Origin: Amycolatopsis roodepoortensis
GTDB taxonomy: Bacteria > Actinomycetota > Actinomycetes > Mycobacteriales > Pseudonocardiaceae
Direction: 5' to 3'
NCBI RefSeq assembly: GCF_014873915.1
Contig: NZ_JADBEJ010000005.1
Span: 3,596,001-3,660,000 of the forward strand
DNA: 64,000 bases
The notes below the pieces were generated by a model. It saw only the letters and a list, made by a program, of their open reading frames with translations, had not been told where the DNA came from and ran no database searches. This document shows, piece by piece, positions 49,429 to 58,026 of this stretch (positions are counted from its first letter, which is position 1; every line of letters begins with the position of its first letter). A program made the translations under genes and the position numbers.

Positions 49429-51066
49429 ATGAGCAGTGCGACGGAGCCGCTCGGGACGCCGCCCGAGGACGAACCGGACATCCACACCACGGCCGGCAAG
49501 CTGGCCGACCTGTACCGCCGGTATGACGAGGCGGTCCACGCGGGTTCCGCGAGGGCGGTGGAGAAACAGCACGCCAAGGGCAAGAAGACGGCCCGCGAGC
49601 GGATCGACCTGCTCCTGGATGAGGGCTCGTTCGTCGAACTCGACGAGCTCGCGAAGCACCGCTCGGTGAACTTCGGCCAGGAGAAGAACCGGCCCTACGG
49701 CGACGGCGTCGTCACCGGCTACGGCACCGTCGACGGGCGTCCGGTGTGCGTGTTCAGCCAGGACGTCACCGTCTTCGGCGGTTCACTCGGTGAGGTGTAC
49801 GGCGAGAAGATCGTCAAGGTGATGGACCTGGCGATCAAGACCGGCCGCCCGATCATCGGCATCAACGAGGGCGGCGGCGCGCGGATCCAGGAAGGCGTCG
49901 TCTCGCTCGGGCTGTACGGCGAGATCTTCAACCGCAACGTCAAGGCGTCCGGCGTCATCCCGCAGATCTCGCTGATCATGGGCGCCAACGCGGGCGGGCA
50001 CGTCTACTCCCCCGCGCTGACCGACTTCGTGGTGATGGTCGACAAAACCTCGCACATGTTCATCACCGGTCCCGACGTCGTGAAGACCGTGACGGGTGAA
50101 GAGGTCTCGTTCGAGGAGCTCGGCGGCGGGCGCACGCACAACACCCGTTCGGGCAACGCGCACTACCTCGGTTCCGACGACGAGGACGCGATCGCCTACG
50201 TCAAGGAACTGCTTTCGTTCCTTCCGGCGAACAACCTGTCCGAGGCGCCGGTCTTCGAGACGGGTTCCTCCCCCGGCGGGTTCTTCGACGACGTCACCGA
50301 GTCCGACCGCGAACTCGACACGCTGATCCCGGACTCGCCGAATCAGCCGTACGACATGCACGAGGTCATCACCCGCATCGTCGACGACGGCGACTTCCTC
50401 GAGGTCCACGAGCTGTTCGCGCCCAACATCCTGGTCGGCTTCGGCCGGGTGGACGGGCGCAGCGTCGGCATCGTGGCGAACCAGCCGACCCAGTTCGCCG
50501 GCTGCCTCGACATCGACGCGTCCGAGAAGGCCGCGCGGTTCGTGCGCACCTGCGATGCGTTCAACATCCCGGTGCTGACCTTCGTCGACGTCCCCGGCTT
50601 CCTGCCCGGCACCGACCAGGAGTGGAACGGCATCATCCGGCGCGGCGCGAAGCTGATCTACGCCTACGCCGAAGCGACCGTCCCGCTCGTCACCGTCATC
50701 ACCCGCAAGGCGTACGGCGGCGCGTACGACGTCATGGGGTCGAAGCACCTGGGCGCGGACATCAACCTGGCCTGGCCGACGGCGCAGGTCGCGGTCATGG
50801 GCGCGCAGGGCGCGGCGAACATCGTGCACCGCAAGACCCTCGCCGCGGCCGCCGCCGACGGCAAGGACGTCGACGCGCTGCGCGCCGAGCTGATCCAGGA
50901 GTACGAGGACACGCTCCTGAACCCGTACGCGGCGGCCGAACGCGGCTACGTCGACTCGGTGATCGTGCCCGCGCACACCCGCGGCCACATCGCGAAGGCG
51001 CTCTCGCTGCTCCAAGGCAAACGGGAGACGCTGCCGCCCAAGAAGCACGGGAACATCCCGCTGTGA
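49429..51066 (+). CDS. accD5: Acyl-CoA carboxylase carboxyltransferase (beta) subunit
   Basis: Transfers CO2 from carboxybiotin to propionyl- or acetyl-CoA, giving methylmalonyl- or malonyl-CoA for fatty acid and branched lipid synthesis. The 545-residue crotonase-fold protein has GGSLGEVYGEKIVKVMDLA, INEGGGARIQEGV (oxyanion Gly pair), GGHVYSPALTDF and FVDVPGFLPGTDQEWNGIIRRG. Position and sequence type match M. tuberculosis AccD5. ATG 49429 has no ribosome site; TAGGCT at 49415-49420 suggests a very short leader. It overlaps accE by 4 bp (GTGA). Confidence 0.94.
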   Translation: MSSATEPLGTPPEDEPDIHTTAGKLADLYRRYDEAVHAGSARAVEKQHAKGKKTARERIDLLLDEGSFVELDELAKHRSVNFGQEKNRPYGDGVVTGYGTVDGRPVCVFSQDVTVFGGSLGEVYGEKIVKVMDLAIKTGRPIIGINEGGGARIQEGVVSLGLYGEIFNRNVKASGVIPQISLIMGANAGGHVYSPALTDFVVMVDKTSHMFITGPDVVKTVTGEEVSFEELGGGRTHNTRSGNAHYLGSDDEDAIAYVKELLSFLPANNLSEAPVFETGSSPGGFFDDVTESDRELDTLIPDSPNQPYDMHEVITRIVDDGDFLEVHELFAPNILVGFGRVDGRSVGIVANQPTQFAGCLDIDASEKAARFVRTCDAFNIPVLTFVDVPGFLPGTDQEWNGIIRRGAKLIYAYAEATVPLVTVITRKAYGGAYDVMGSKHLGADINLAWPTAQVAVMGAQGAANIVHRKTLAAAAADGKDVDALRAELIQEYEDTLLNPYAAAERGYVDSVIVPAHTRGHIAKALSLLQGKRETLPPKKHGNIPL

Positions 51067-51281
51067 CCGCGCCCGAAACCCCGCTGCTGCGCGTCGTCCG
51101 GGGCAACCCGGACGACGCCGAGCTCGCCGCGCTGACCGCCGTCGTCGCGGCGGCGGCCGGTGCGCGGGCGCCGGAACCGGCTCCGAAACGGGATTCCTGG
51201 TGGGCGGACAAGGCCTCGCTCGTCCGGGCGCCGCTCGCGCCCGGCGAAGGGGCTTGGCGGGCTTCGGCGCTGCCTCGCTGA
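51063..51281 (+). CDS. accE: Acyl-CoA carboxylase epsilon subunit
   Basis: A 72-residue protein: LLRVVRGNPDDAELAALTAVV then a Lys/Pro linker and WWADKASLVR. The R-x-x-GxPxxEELAAL-like start and the Trp-Ala-D...R tail are typical of the epsilon subunits that bind and activate AccA3-AccD5 complexes. GTG 51063 overlaps the accD5 stop. Shorter than mycobacterial AccE5, as in other Pseudonocardiaceae and Streptomyces. Confidence 0.85.
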   Translation: MTAPETPLLRVVRGNPDDAELAALTAVVAAAAGARAPEPAPKRDSWWADKASLVRAPLAPGEGAWRASALPR

Positions 51282-51344
51282 AAGCGGCTCCGCGGGCTAT
51301 CGTGACGGATCCGCCGACCGTGATCGCCCACTGGAAAGCCGTGC

Positions 51345-52178
51345 GTGACGAACCAGGACCAGCTCTCCACCGAATTGCGCCGTCTGCGCAAAGCCGCCGG
51401 GTTGACCGGTACCGAAGCGGCCAGGCTCACCGGACTCAGTCAGTCGAAGGTCTCGCGGGTCGAAACCGGCGCGTTCATGCCGACGGAGGACCAGGTCGTC
51501 GCGCTGTGCCGCGTCTACGGCGCGCCCGCGAAGGTCCGGCGGGCGCTCGTCGCGATCACGCGGGACCTCCGTGAGGAGGCGTCGTCCGCCCGCGTCGTCC
51601 TCCAGCGCGGTGCCTGGCGGATGCAGCAGCGCATCGGCAAGATCGAGACGGCGTCCGCCCGGATCCGTAGTTTCCAGCCGACCATCGTGTTCGGCCTGCT
51701 CCAGACCCGCGACTACATCACCGCCCTGTTCGGTGATTCGCTTCCTGCCGACGAACGCGACCAGACGGTGGAGGCCAGGCTGGAGCGCCAGCGCATCCTC
51801 GACTCGAACCGCGAGTTCCACTTCGTGCTCACCGAAGGCGCCCTGCGCTGGAACATGGGCGGCGCGGCGACGATGCTGGCCCAGCTCGACCACCTCGTCG
51901 AGGTGTCCCGGCGCGGCCGGGTGCGCCTGGGTGTGATCCCGTGGACCACCCCGGTTTCGGTCCCGGTCCTCCACGGTTTCGACATCTACGACTCGCGTGC
52001 GGTGCTCCTCGGCACCCAGACGGCCACGGCGCTCGTCACGGACGAACGCGAGGTGGCCGACTACGAGGAGAACTTCACCGAAGTCGAGCACTACGCCACC
52101 TACGGCGATATCGCCTGCTCGCATCTGACGCGGATCGCCGCCGACTACCGACAGCTCGCGGCCGATTCACTTCGGTGA
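51345..52178 (+). CDS. XRE-family regulator with DUF5753
   Basis: A 277-residue protein. The N-terminal HTH (LRRLRKAAGLTGTEAARLTG; LSQSKVSRVETG) is followed by the DUF5753 sensor-like domain (RIRSFQPTIVFGLLQTRDYI; LTEGALRWNMGG; VRLGVIPW; VTDEREVADYEENF). Such genes commonly pair with DUF397 genes in actinomycetes, where some pairs control development or antibiotic production. GTG 51345 is chosen by alignment of the HTH. The DUF397 gene follows after 197 bp. Confidence 0.88.
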   Translation: MTNQDQLSTELRRLRKAAGLTGTEAARLTGLSQSKVSRVETGAFMPTEDQVVALCRVYGAPAKVRRALVAITRDLREEASSARVVLQRGAWRMQQRIGKIETASARIRSFQPTIVFGLLQTRDYITALFGDSLPADERDQTVEARLERQRILDSNREFHFVLTEGALRWNMGGAATMLAQLDHLVEVSRRGRVRLGVIPWTTPVSVPVLHGFDIYDSRAVLLGTQTATALVTDEREVADYEENFTEVEHYATYGDIACSHLTRIAADYRQLAADSLR

Positions 52179-52196
52179 CCTAAGACCCTTTGCGTT

Positions 52197-52215
52197 ATGC
52201 ACTCCGAGAGTGCAT
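52197..52215. promoter_or_regulatory. Candidate operator ATGCACTC-CGA-GAGTGCAT
   Basis: A perfect 8-bp inverted repeat with a 3-bp centre lies in the gap between the XRE regulator and the DUF397 gene, about 160 bp before the latter. Its symmetry suits an XRE dimer site. Binding is inferred. Confidence 0.55.
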
Positions 52216-52375
52216 CGTGAGTAAAGCAGCTGTCGGTGAAGGCGCCTTTTCGTGCGCCGAACGCGATCACCGAAGCCGTTCACCGACCAGCGGGCGCAGA
52301 TCACCCGATCTCGCCAACCTTGCTGCCGCGCAACCCGTCTACTTGCCGAAACAGTCACTGGGGAAAGGGCCTCCG

Positions 52376-52582
52376 ATGACCACCTGGCACGAGAACATGA
52401 CCGGCTGGCACAAGTCGACCTACACGCACTGGGAAGAGAACGCCTGCGTCGAGGTCGGCACCGCGCCCGGCCTGGTCGGGATCCGGGACACGAAGCAGTG
52501 GGCGATGCCGGACGAGATCCGGCCGATCCTGGTGCTCCCGGCCGAGTCCTTCGCCGCGCTCCTCGAGCACCTCGGACGATGA
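52376..52582 (+). CDS. DUF397 domain protein
   Basis: A 68-residue protein: GWHKSTYTHWEENACVEVGT (usual W-x-KSSxSxxxGxCVEVA), VGIRDTKQWAMP (usual VRDSKxPxGP) and FAALLEHLGR. It is the usual small partner of XRE-DUF5753 regulators, possibly an antagonist or antitoxin-like ligand. ATG 52376 has AAAGGG upstream. Its stop overlaps the next gene as ATGA. Confidence 0.85.
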   Translation: MTTWHENMTGWHKSTYTHWEENACVEVGTAPGLVGIRDTKQWAMPDEIRPILVLPAESFAALLEHLGR

Positions 52583-52902
52583 ACGACGTCGCCGAGCCGT
52601 ACATGGTCCACGATCCGCGGGAGATGGCGGGCCAGCTGATCAACGGCAACTGGATCGTCGCGCGGTGGGAGCACCTCGGCGAGGACGAGGACCTCGACCA
52701 CTGGACGGCCGTCCTGCGGAGCCACTGCGAGGAACTCGACGTCGATCCGTACGTCATCAACATCCCGAGGAAGAGCCTGACGATCGTCTTCAACGGCGCG
52801 CTCCCCGCGCCGACGTTCGAACAGCTCGAGAAGTCGATCGCGGCCATCGAGTACCACCGCTTCGTCGAACGCGAAATCGGGCCGAGACCCCTGACCTCGT
52901 GA
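52579..52902 (+). CDS. Hypothetical third gene of the XRE/DUF397 cassette
   Basis: A 107-residue soluble acidic protein (MVHDPREMAGQLINGNWIVARWE; LDHWTAVLRSHCEEL; FEQLEKSIAAIEYHRFVE) that I do not recognise. Its ATG overlaps the DUF397 stop, so the two are translated together. Its own stop lies inside a terminator hairpin. The tight coupling suggests it acts with DUF397. Confidence 0.65.
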   Translation: MNDVAEPYMVHDPREMAGQLINGNWIVARWEHLGEDEDLDHWTAVLRSHCEELDVDPYVINIPRKSLTIVFNGALPAPTFEQLEKSIAAIEYHRFVEREIGPRPLTS

Positions 52903-52941
52903 GTGGTAAGGACGGTTAGAACCGTCCTTACCACTCACGAG
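52896..52941. terminator. Bidirectional hairpin terminator spanning a stop codon
   Basis: Perfect 22-bp arms (CTCGTGAGTGGTAAGG... / ...CCTTACCACTCACGAG) around a 2-nt centre. The left arm contains the TGA of the 107-residue gene, and the right arm ends 2 bp before the GH3 stop. Confidence 0.82.
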
Positions 52942-52943
52942 GC

Positions 52944-54800
52944 CTACCGGCGGTATCGCAGGCCGTAGCCGTACGGGTACAGCGCCTTCTTGCCGTCACC
53001 GACGTTCACCGGTTCCTGCGCCGCGCTGGCCGGCCAGCTGAACGTCAGCTTCCCGGTCGGGTTGTAGTCGCCGTAAAGGACATCGGCGACACCGGCGCCT
53101 TCGCTGCCCGGGAGCCAGGCGGCGAGGAGTCCGTCGAACTGCGGCAGCTGCGCGGCGATGTCGAGCGGCCGCCCCGACACGGTCACCACGACGACCGGGA
53201 CTCCGGACGCCTTCAGTTTGGCGATCGTGGCGAGGTCTTCCGCGTCGAGTCCGAAGCCGTTCGGCCGGTCTCCCTGTCCTTCCGCGTACGGCGTTTCGCC
53301 CACCACGGCGAGGGCGACCCGGTAGCTGCCGTCGATTCCGTTACCCGCACGGTCATAGGTCACCGTGGTTCCCTTCCCCGCCCCCGACTTGATGCCGTCG
53401 AGGATGGTCGTGCCCGGGATCACCGGGCCGCTCTGCCCTTGCCAGGTGAGCGTCCAGCCACCCGCCTGGTTGCCGATGTCGTGCGCGTTCTTGCCCGCGA
53501 CGAAGATCTTGTTGTTCTTCTTCGCCAGTGGCAGCACACCGTCGTTCTTCAGCAGCACCTGGGATTCGCGGACGGCCTGCCGGGCCAGTTCACGATGTTC
53601 CTTGCTGCCGAACGTCTTCTGGAGCGAACGGTCGGTGTACGGGTGCTCGAACAGGCCGAGCTTGAACTTCTCCGCCAGGATGCGGCGGTTCGCGTCGTCG
53701 ATCCGGTCGTGCGAAACACGGCCCGCTTCGACTTCCGCCTTGAGATAGGAGATGAACTGCGGCGCGTCCCACGGGACCATGAACATGTCGATGCCCGCGT
53801 TGACCGAGAGCCGCACCTCTTCGGGGGTGAAACCTTCCTTGCCGTCGATCTGGTTGATCGCGTTGTAGTCCGAGATCACCAGGCCGGAGAACCGCAGTTC
53901 CTTCTTGAGGACGTCGGTGATCAGGTACTTGTGGGCGTGCATGCGCACACCTTGGAAGCTGGAGAACGAGATCATCACCGAGCCGACGCCGCGGTCGATC
54001 GCCTCGCGGAACGGCGGCAGGTGGATCTGGCGCAGTTCCCGTTCGCTGATCTCGGTATTGCCCTGGTCGACGCCGTTCGTCGTGCCGCCGTCGCCGACGT
54101 AGTGTTTCGCCGTCGCGAGCACCGATCCCGGTTTCTCGCCGAGCCTGCGCCCTTGCAAGCCGGTGATGGCCGACGCGTTCGCGATGGCGTCGCGTGGGGA
54201 TTCGCCGAAGGATTCGTAGGTCCGGCCCCAGCGATCGTCACGGGCGACGCACAGGCACGGCGAAAAGTCCCACTGCGGGCCGGTTCCCGCGACTTCCAGC
54301 GCCGTCGCGCGGCCGATCTTCTCGACCAGGCGCGGATTGTTGGCCGCACCGAGGCCGATGTTGTGCGGGAAGATCGTGGCGCCGTAGACGTTGTTGTGTC
54401 CGTGCACGGCGTCGACGCCGTAGAGCGTGGGAATGCCGAGCGGCGTCGAGATCGCCGCCTTCTGGTACGAGTCGACCATGTCGGCCCACCCGTTCGGCGT
54501 GTTGCTGGCGGGCACGGAGCCGCCACCGGAGAGCAGGGACCCCAGTTTCAGCGCGGCGGCCTGGTCGGGGGTGACCGCGCCGCGTTCGGCCTGGGTCATC
54601 TGGCCGATCTTGTCGTCGAGACTCATCCGCTTGAGCAGGTCGTTCACCCGCGCGGACGTCGAAGCGTGGGGATTCTTGTAGACCGGTCCAGGGGCGGCCG
54701 ATGCCACCGGGGCCAGGGCCGAACCGGCAAGGAGCAGTCCTGCGAGCACTGTGGTTTGCGTCGTGCGAAGTGATCTTCTGACGCGGAGGCGGGACGACAT
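52944..54800 (-). CDS. Secreted glycoside hydrolase family 3
   Basis: A 618-residue secreted glycosidase, most like beta-glucan glucohydrolases. The signal peptide (MSSRLRVRRSLR then a hydrophobic core) has a probable cut after ASAA36. The N-terminal barrel has DAVHGHNNV, KHYVGDGG (Lys232/His233) and the nucleophile Asp311 in LVISDYNAI. The C-terminal domain has VRESQVLLKNDGVLPL and ends YPYGYGLRYRR. ATG 54800 follows GGAGG by 5 nt. Role: release of glucose from beta-glucans outside the cell. Confidence 0.9.
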   Translation of the reverse strand: MSSRLRVRRSLRTTQTTVLAGLLLAGSALAPVASAAPGPVYKNPHASTSARVNDLLKRMSLDDKIGQMTQAERGAVTPDQAAALKLGSLLSGGGSVPASNTPNGWADMVDSYQKAAISTPLGIPTLYGVDAVHGHNNVYGATIFPHNIGLGAANNPRLVEKIGRATALEVAGTGPQWDFSPCLCVARDDRWGRTYESFGESPRDAIANASAITGLQGRRLGEKPGSVLATAKHYVGDGGTTNGVDQGNTEISERELRQIHLPPFREAIDRGVGSVMISFSSFQGVRMHAHKYLITDVLKKELRFSGLVISDYNAINQIDGKEGFTPEEVRLSVNAGIDMFMVPWDAPQFISYLKAEVEAGRVSHDRIDDANRRILAEKFKLGLFEHPYTDRSLQKTFGSKEHRELARQAVRESQVLLKNDGVLPLAKKNNKIFVAGKNAHDIGNQAGGWTLTWQGQSGPVIPGTTILDGIKSGAGKGTTVTYDRAGNGIDGSYRVALAVVGETPYAEGQGDRPNGFGLDAEDLATIAKLKASGVPVVVVTVSGRPLDIAAQLPQFDGLLAAWLPGSEGAGVADVLYGDYNPTGKLTFSWPASAAQEPVNVGDGKKALYPYGYGLRYRR

Positions 54801-54916
54801 TGGTTCCTCCGTAGCTCGAACAATCCATATGTTGCGCGCCACAACAAACTAGCTCCACGTTCGGGTGTCCCAGGTCACAATTAGGCAACAGCGGGCCGTC
54901 GAGTACCTTTCATCAG

Positions 54917-55543
54917 GTGCGTTTCGTTCTCGCGTCCCAGTCCCCCGCTCGCCTCGGCGTCCTGCGTTCCGCCGGCTTCGACCCGAGCGTCGTTGTGTCC
55001 GGCGTCAACGAGGACGCGGTCGCCGCGTCCCTGACCGATCCGGCTCCCGAGGAGTTGGTCCGCGCGCTCGCCGCCGCGAAGGCCGAAGCGGTTTTCGAGG
55101 CGCTCGGCGGCCACGGCGACATGGTCATCGTGGGCTGCGATTCGATGCTGTCGATCAACGGCGAAATGGTCGGGAAACCGATCACGCCGGAGGCGGCCCG
55201 CGAACGCTGGGCGGCGATGGCGGGCAAAACCGGTGAACTCCTGACCGGCCACGCGATCATCCGCGTCGAAGACGGCGTGAAAACGAAAGAAACGTCCGGA
55301 ACCGAAGGCACAACTGTTCGCTTCGGCACACCTTCGCAAGAAGAGATCGAGGCGTACATCGCGTCCGGGGAACCACTTCAGGTGGCGGGAGGATTCACCC
55401 TCGACGGGCTCGGCGGCTGGTTCATCGAGGGAATCGACGGCGACTTTTCGAGCGTCATCGGGATCAGCCTGCCGCTGACCCGGCGTTTGCTGGCCGAGGT
55501 CGGCGTGAGCGTCATCGACCTGTGGACGCGTCCCGCATCCTGA
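54917..55543 (+). CDS. maf: Maf-like nucleotide pyrophosphatase
   Basis: A 208-residue Maf/HAM1-fold protein that hydrolyses non-canonical or regulatory nucleoside triphosphates. LASQSPARLGVLRSAGF is the Maf signature (S-x-SPRR). Glu in VSGVNEDAV, GCDSMLSING (catalytic Asp region), GKPITPEAARERW and GGFTLDGLGGWFIEGIDGD complete the fold. GTG 54917 follows a TACCTT box by 8 nt without a ribosome site, so it may be leaderless. Position beside the acc genes matches M. tuberculosis Rv3282. Confidence 0.93.
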   Translation: MRFVLASQSPARLGVLRSAGFDPSVVVSGVNEDAVAASLTDPAPEELVRALAAAKAEAVFEALGGHGDMVIVGCDSMLSINGEMVGKPITPEAARERWAAMAGKTGELLTGHAIIRVEDGVKTKETSGTEGTTVRFGTPSQEEIEAYIASGEPLQVAGGFTLDGLGGWFIEGIDGDFSSVIGISLPLTRRLLAEVGVSVIDLWTRPAS

Positions 55544-55643
55544 GACGACTCCCACACGAACGGGTGATCCGGAAGAGTCCTGCCTCGCCGAACGTTCTTC
55601 ACGTTCGGGAAATCAGGAAACCTTCACGCACCGGAGTCGCCCC

Positions 55644-57005
55644 GTGTCTTTCATTCGGACCTATACAAGGCCAAAGGTCTTCGCGGCGGCGGTCCTCGGC
55701 TCGCTCGTCGTGGGCGCCCTGCTCGGCGTGCTCGCCAGGACGACCGAGGCGAGCTGGCTGACCGACCTGCTCGACCAGATCGGCACCATCTTCACGACGC
55801 TGCTGCAGATCGCGGTGATCCCGCTGGTCTTCACGGCGATCGTCGTCGGCATCAACAGCCTGCGCAATCTCGGCGGCGGCAAGAAGGCCGCGCGGCTGGG
55901 CGGGAAGACCGTCCTGTGGTTCGCGATCACGTCGTTCATCGCGTCGCTGATCGGCATCGCCGTCGCCAAGCTGTTCAACCCGGGCAGCGGCGGTCTTGGC
56001 GAGGGTGTGGCCGCGACGGCGAAGAACGCGGACAAGGCCGCCAAGAGCACCGAGAACTGGGGTTCCTGGAGCGCTTTCGTCGAAGGCCTGCTGCCCAAGA
56101 ACTTCTTCACCGCCTTCACCGAGGGCGAGACGCTTCAGGTGCTGTTCCTCGCCGTGCTCATCGGCGCGGCCGCCTACAGCCTCGGAGACAAGGCCAAGCC
56201 GTTCGTCGACTTCACCACCAGCGTCTTCGAGATCATCCAGCGCTACCTCGGCTGGATCGTCCGGCTCGCCCCGATCGGCATCATCGGCCTGATCGGCGCC
56301 GCGGTCTCGAACTACGGTGACGCCCTGTTCCGGCCGCTGTTCACCACCACGCTCGCGGTGTACGTCGGCTGCTTGCTGGTCCTGTTCGTGGTCTACCCGA
56401 TCCTGCTGCAGTTCGTGGCGAAGGTCAGCCCGCTGAAGTTCTTCTCGAAGGCGGGCACGGCGATCCAGTTCGCGTTCGCTTCGCAGTCTTCGGCCGCGAC
56501 GCTGCCCCTCACCCGGCAGTCCGCCGTGAACCTGGGCGTCCAGCCCGCGTACGCCGCCTTCGCGACACCGCTGGGCAGCGCCACGAAGATGGACGGCTGC
56601 GCCGCGGTGTTCCCCGCGATCGGCGCCATCTTCATCGCGAACCTTTCCGGTGTCTCGCTGAACATCTGGCAGTACGTCGGGATCGTCGTGGTCGCCGTGC
56701 TCGGTGCGCTGGCCACCGCGGGCACCACCGGCTGGTTGACCGCGCTGACCCTGACCACCGCGTTCATCGGGCTCGACGCGCAGCAGGTGGCGCTCGGGAT
56801 CGCGCTGATCTACTCGGTGAACCCGATCATGGACATGATGCGGACCGCGACCAACGTCGCGGGCCAGATCGTCGTGCCGGTGGTCGTCGCCCGGGGCGAA
56901 GGCCTGCTGGACGACGACGTGCTCAACTCGCCTACGGACCCTTCGCCTACTGCCGACGGCGAAGCGGCTACGTCCGCGAAGGAGCCTGCTGCTGCGGGTG
57001 CGTGA
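55644..57005 (+). CDS. Dicarboxylate/amino acid:cation symporter (DAACS)
   Basis: A 453-residue membrane transporter of the glutamate/C4-dicarboxylate type. Landmarks: LLQIAVIPLVFTAIVVGI, the Ser-rich hairpin FASQSSAATLPLT, and the TM7-8 motif ATKMDGCAAVFPAIGAIFIA, ending with NPIMDMMRTATNVAGQ (TM8 substrate and sodium site). A Pro/Ala/Glu-rich cytoplasmic tail follows. GTG 55644 is the start of the hydrophobic pattern. Likely imports C4-dicarboxylates or acidic amino acids with sodium or protons. Confidence 0.92.
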   Translation: MSFIRTYTRPKVFAAAVLGSLVVGALLGVLARTTEASWLTDLLDQIGTIFTTLLQIAVIPLVFTAIVVGINSLRNLGGGKKAARLGGKTVLWFAITSFIASLIGIAVAKLFNPGSGGLGEGVAATAKNADKAAKSTENWGSWSAFVEGLLPKNFFTAFTEGETLQVLFLAVLIGAAAYSLGDKAKPFVDFTTSVFEIIQRYLGWIVRLAPIGIIGLIGAAVSNYGDALFRPLFTTTLAVYVGCLLVLFVVYPILLQFVAKVSPLKFFSKAGTAIQFAFASQSSAATLPLTRQSAVNLGVQPAYAAFATPLGSATKMDGCAAVFPAIGAIFIANLSGVSLNIWQYVGIVVVAVLGALATAGTTGWLTALTLTTAFIGLDAQQVALGIALIYSVNPIMDMMRTATNVAGQIVVPVVVARGEGLLDDDVLNSPTDPSPTADGEAATSAKEPAAAGA

Positions 57006-57016
57006 CGCTTCTTGAA

Positions 57017-57071
57017 GCGCGTGAAGGCCCCCTTCCCTCGGCTGAGCCGAGGGAAGGGGGCCTTCACGCGC
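57017..57071. repeat. Palindromic repeat family C, copy 3 (terminator-like)
   Basis: A perfect palindrome with 26-bp arms and a TGA centre, identical to 32036-32090, 12 bp after the symporter stop. Confidence 0.88.
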
Positions 57072-57111
57072 ATTCGCTGTGACTTACGGGGGCATTGGGG
57101 TTCCTGAGCTG

Positions 57112-57156
57112 ACTGTGTGGATTTTGGGACGTTAGATGACCCGAAATCCACACAGT
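57112..57156. terminator. Hairpin, family E relative
   Basis: Arms of about 17 bp (ACTGTGTGGATTT... / ...AAATCCACACAGT) with one wobble, 11-nt centre including GTTAGATG. It resembles the hairpin at 38628-38670 at the outer edge. Confidence 0.7.
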
Positions 57157-57187
57157 GAGGCGAGCCATCGGCGATGACCTGCGAAAA

Positions 57188-57256
57188 GGGAGCAAGGGAC
57201 CTTTGCTATCGCTTCTCTCGACGTCAAGAGAAGTGATAGCAAAGGTCCCTTGCTCC
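57188..57256. repeat. Repeat family B, complete hairpin
   Basis: Near-perfect 31-bp arms (GGGAGCAAGGGACCTTTG... and its complement; one G/A difference) around a 7-nt CGACGTC centre, ending 4 bp before the stop of the next gene. Single arms of this family occur at 23267 and 26571. The gap 57006-57259 contains three different hairpins and no gene. Confidence 0.85.
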
Positions 57257-57259
57257 CCC

Positions 57260-57976
57260 TCAGGGGCAGGCCCGCAGATCCGCCTTCGTCAGCCGCACAT
57301 CCGGCCATCCCCGAAGCTCCGACGGCGCGGTGTACCGGCGCGTGCAGCCCACCGAGCCGCGCGCGACGTCGTAGACCTCCGCGAGCACCGGCGCCGCCTG
57401 GCATCGCGCCGAGCCGGACTGCGCGCCCGGGCATTCGTGCCGCACGACGATGACGTCCGCGATCCCGTCGGCGGTCACGTCGTTCAGGGCGACCGTCCCG
57501 GCGTCGGAGAAATAGGGCTTCCCGGTGTCCCGCCAGATCCCGCCGCGCGCGACGAACAACTCGCCGGCCGAGCCACCGCCGACTTCGCCGCGCACCAGGC
57601 ACACCGGCGTCGTGCCGTCGACGCAGCGCAGAGAATCGCCCTTCAGGGTGACCCCCATGTCGTTGAGCATCAGCGGGTACACGGTGTCCGCCCCGATCCG
57701 GACCACCCCCTCCTTGCCCGCTTCGTCGGCCAGCAGCACGACGGGCAGCCCGCCGACGGTCATCGCGCCGATCTCCCGGCAGGCCGCCGGGCCGCAGTTG
57801 ACGCCGGGCGCGCTCGGGGCACCGTCGGACACGGGAGGCACGCCGGGGTCGCCAGCGGGGGTCGGGGCGGCGGGACGGAGCAGGACGACGGCCACGATCA
57901 CGCCCGCCGTCACCACCACCGCCAGCAGCGCGGTGAGCAGCACGGATCGCGGCGCCCCCGCTTCCTGAGTCCGCAT
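57260..57976 (-). CDS. Membrane-anchored Cys-containing extracytoplasmic protein
   Basis: A 238-residue protein with a cytoplasmic start MRTQEAGAPR and one membrane helix at about 11-33. A Pro-rich linker leads to an extracytoplasmic beta-rich domain with eight Cys (NCGPAAC; LRCVDGTTPVC; HECPG; RCQ; GCTRR; RACP), which probably form disulfides. ADGIADVIVV resembles an FG-GAP/integrin-like strand. I do not recognise the family. ATG 57976 is chosen; the longer frame lacks support. Confidence 0.65.
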   Translation of the reverse strand: MRTQEAGAPRSVLLTALLAVVVTAGVIVAVVLLRPAAPTPAGDPGVPPVSDGAPSAPGVNCGPAACREIGAMTVGGLPVVLLADEAGKEGVVRIGADTVYPLMLNDMGVTLKGDSLRCVDGTTPVCLVRGEVGGGSAGELFVARGGIWRDTGKPYFSDAGTVALNDVTADGIADVIVVRHECPGAQSGSARCQAAPVLAEVYDVARGSVGCTRRYTAPSELRGWPDVRLTKADLRACP

Positions 57977-58026
57977 ATCCGAGAGCGTAAGTGATCTAGC
58001 GCAGAGTGCACGACTATGTTGTTCCT

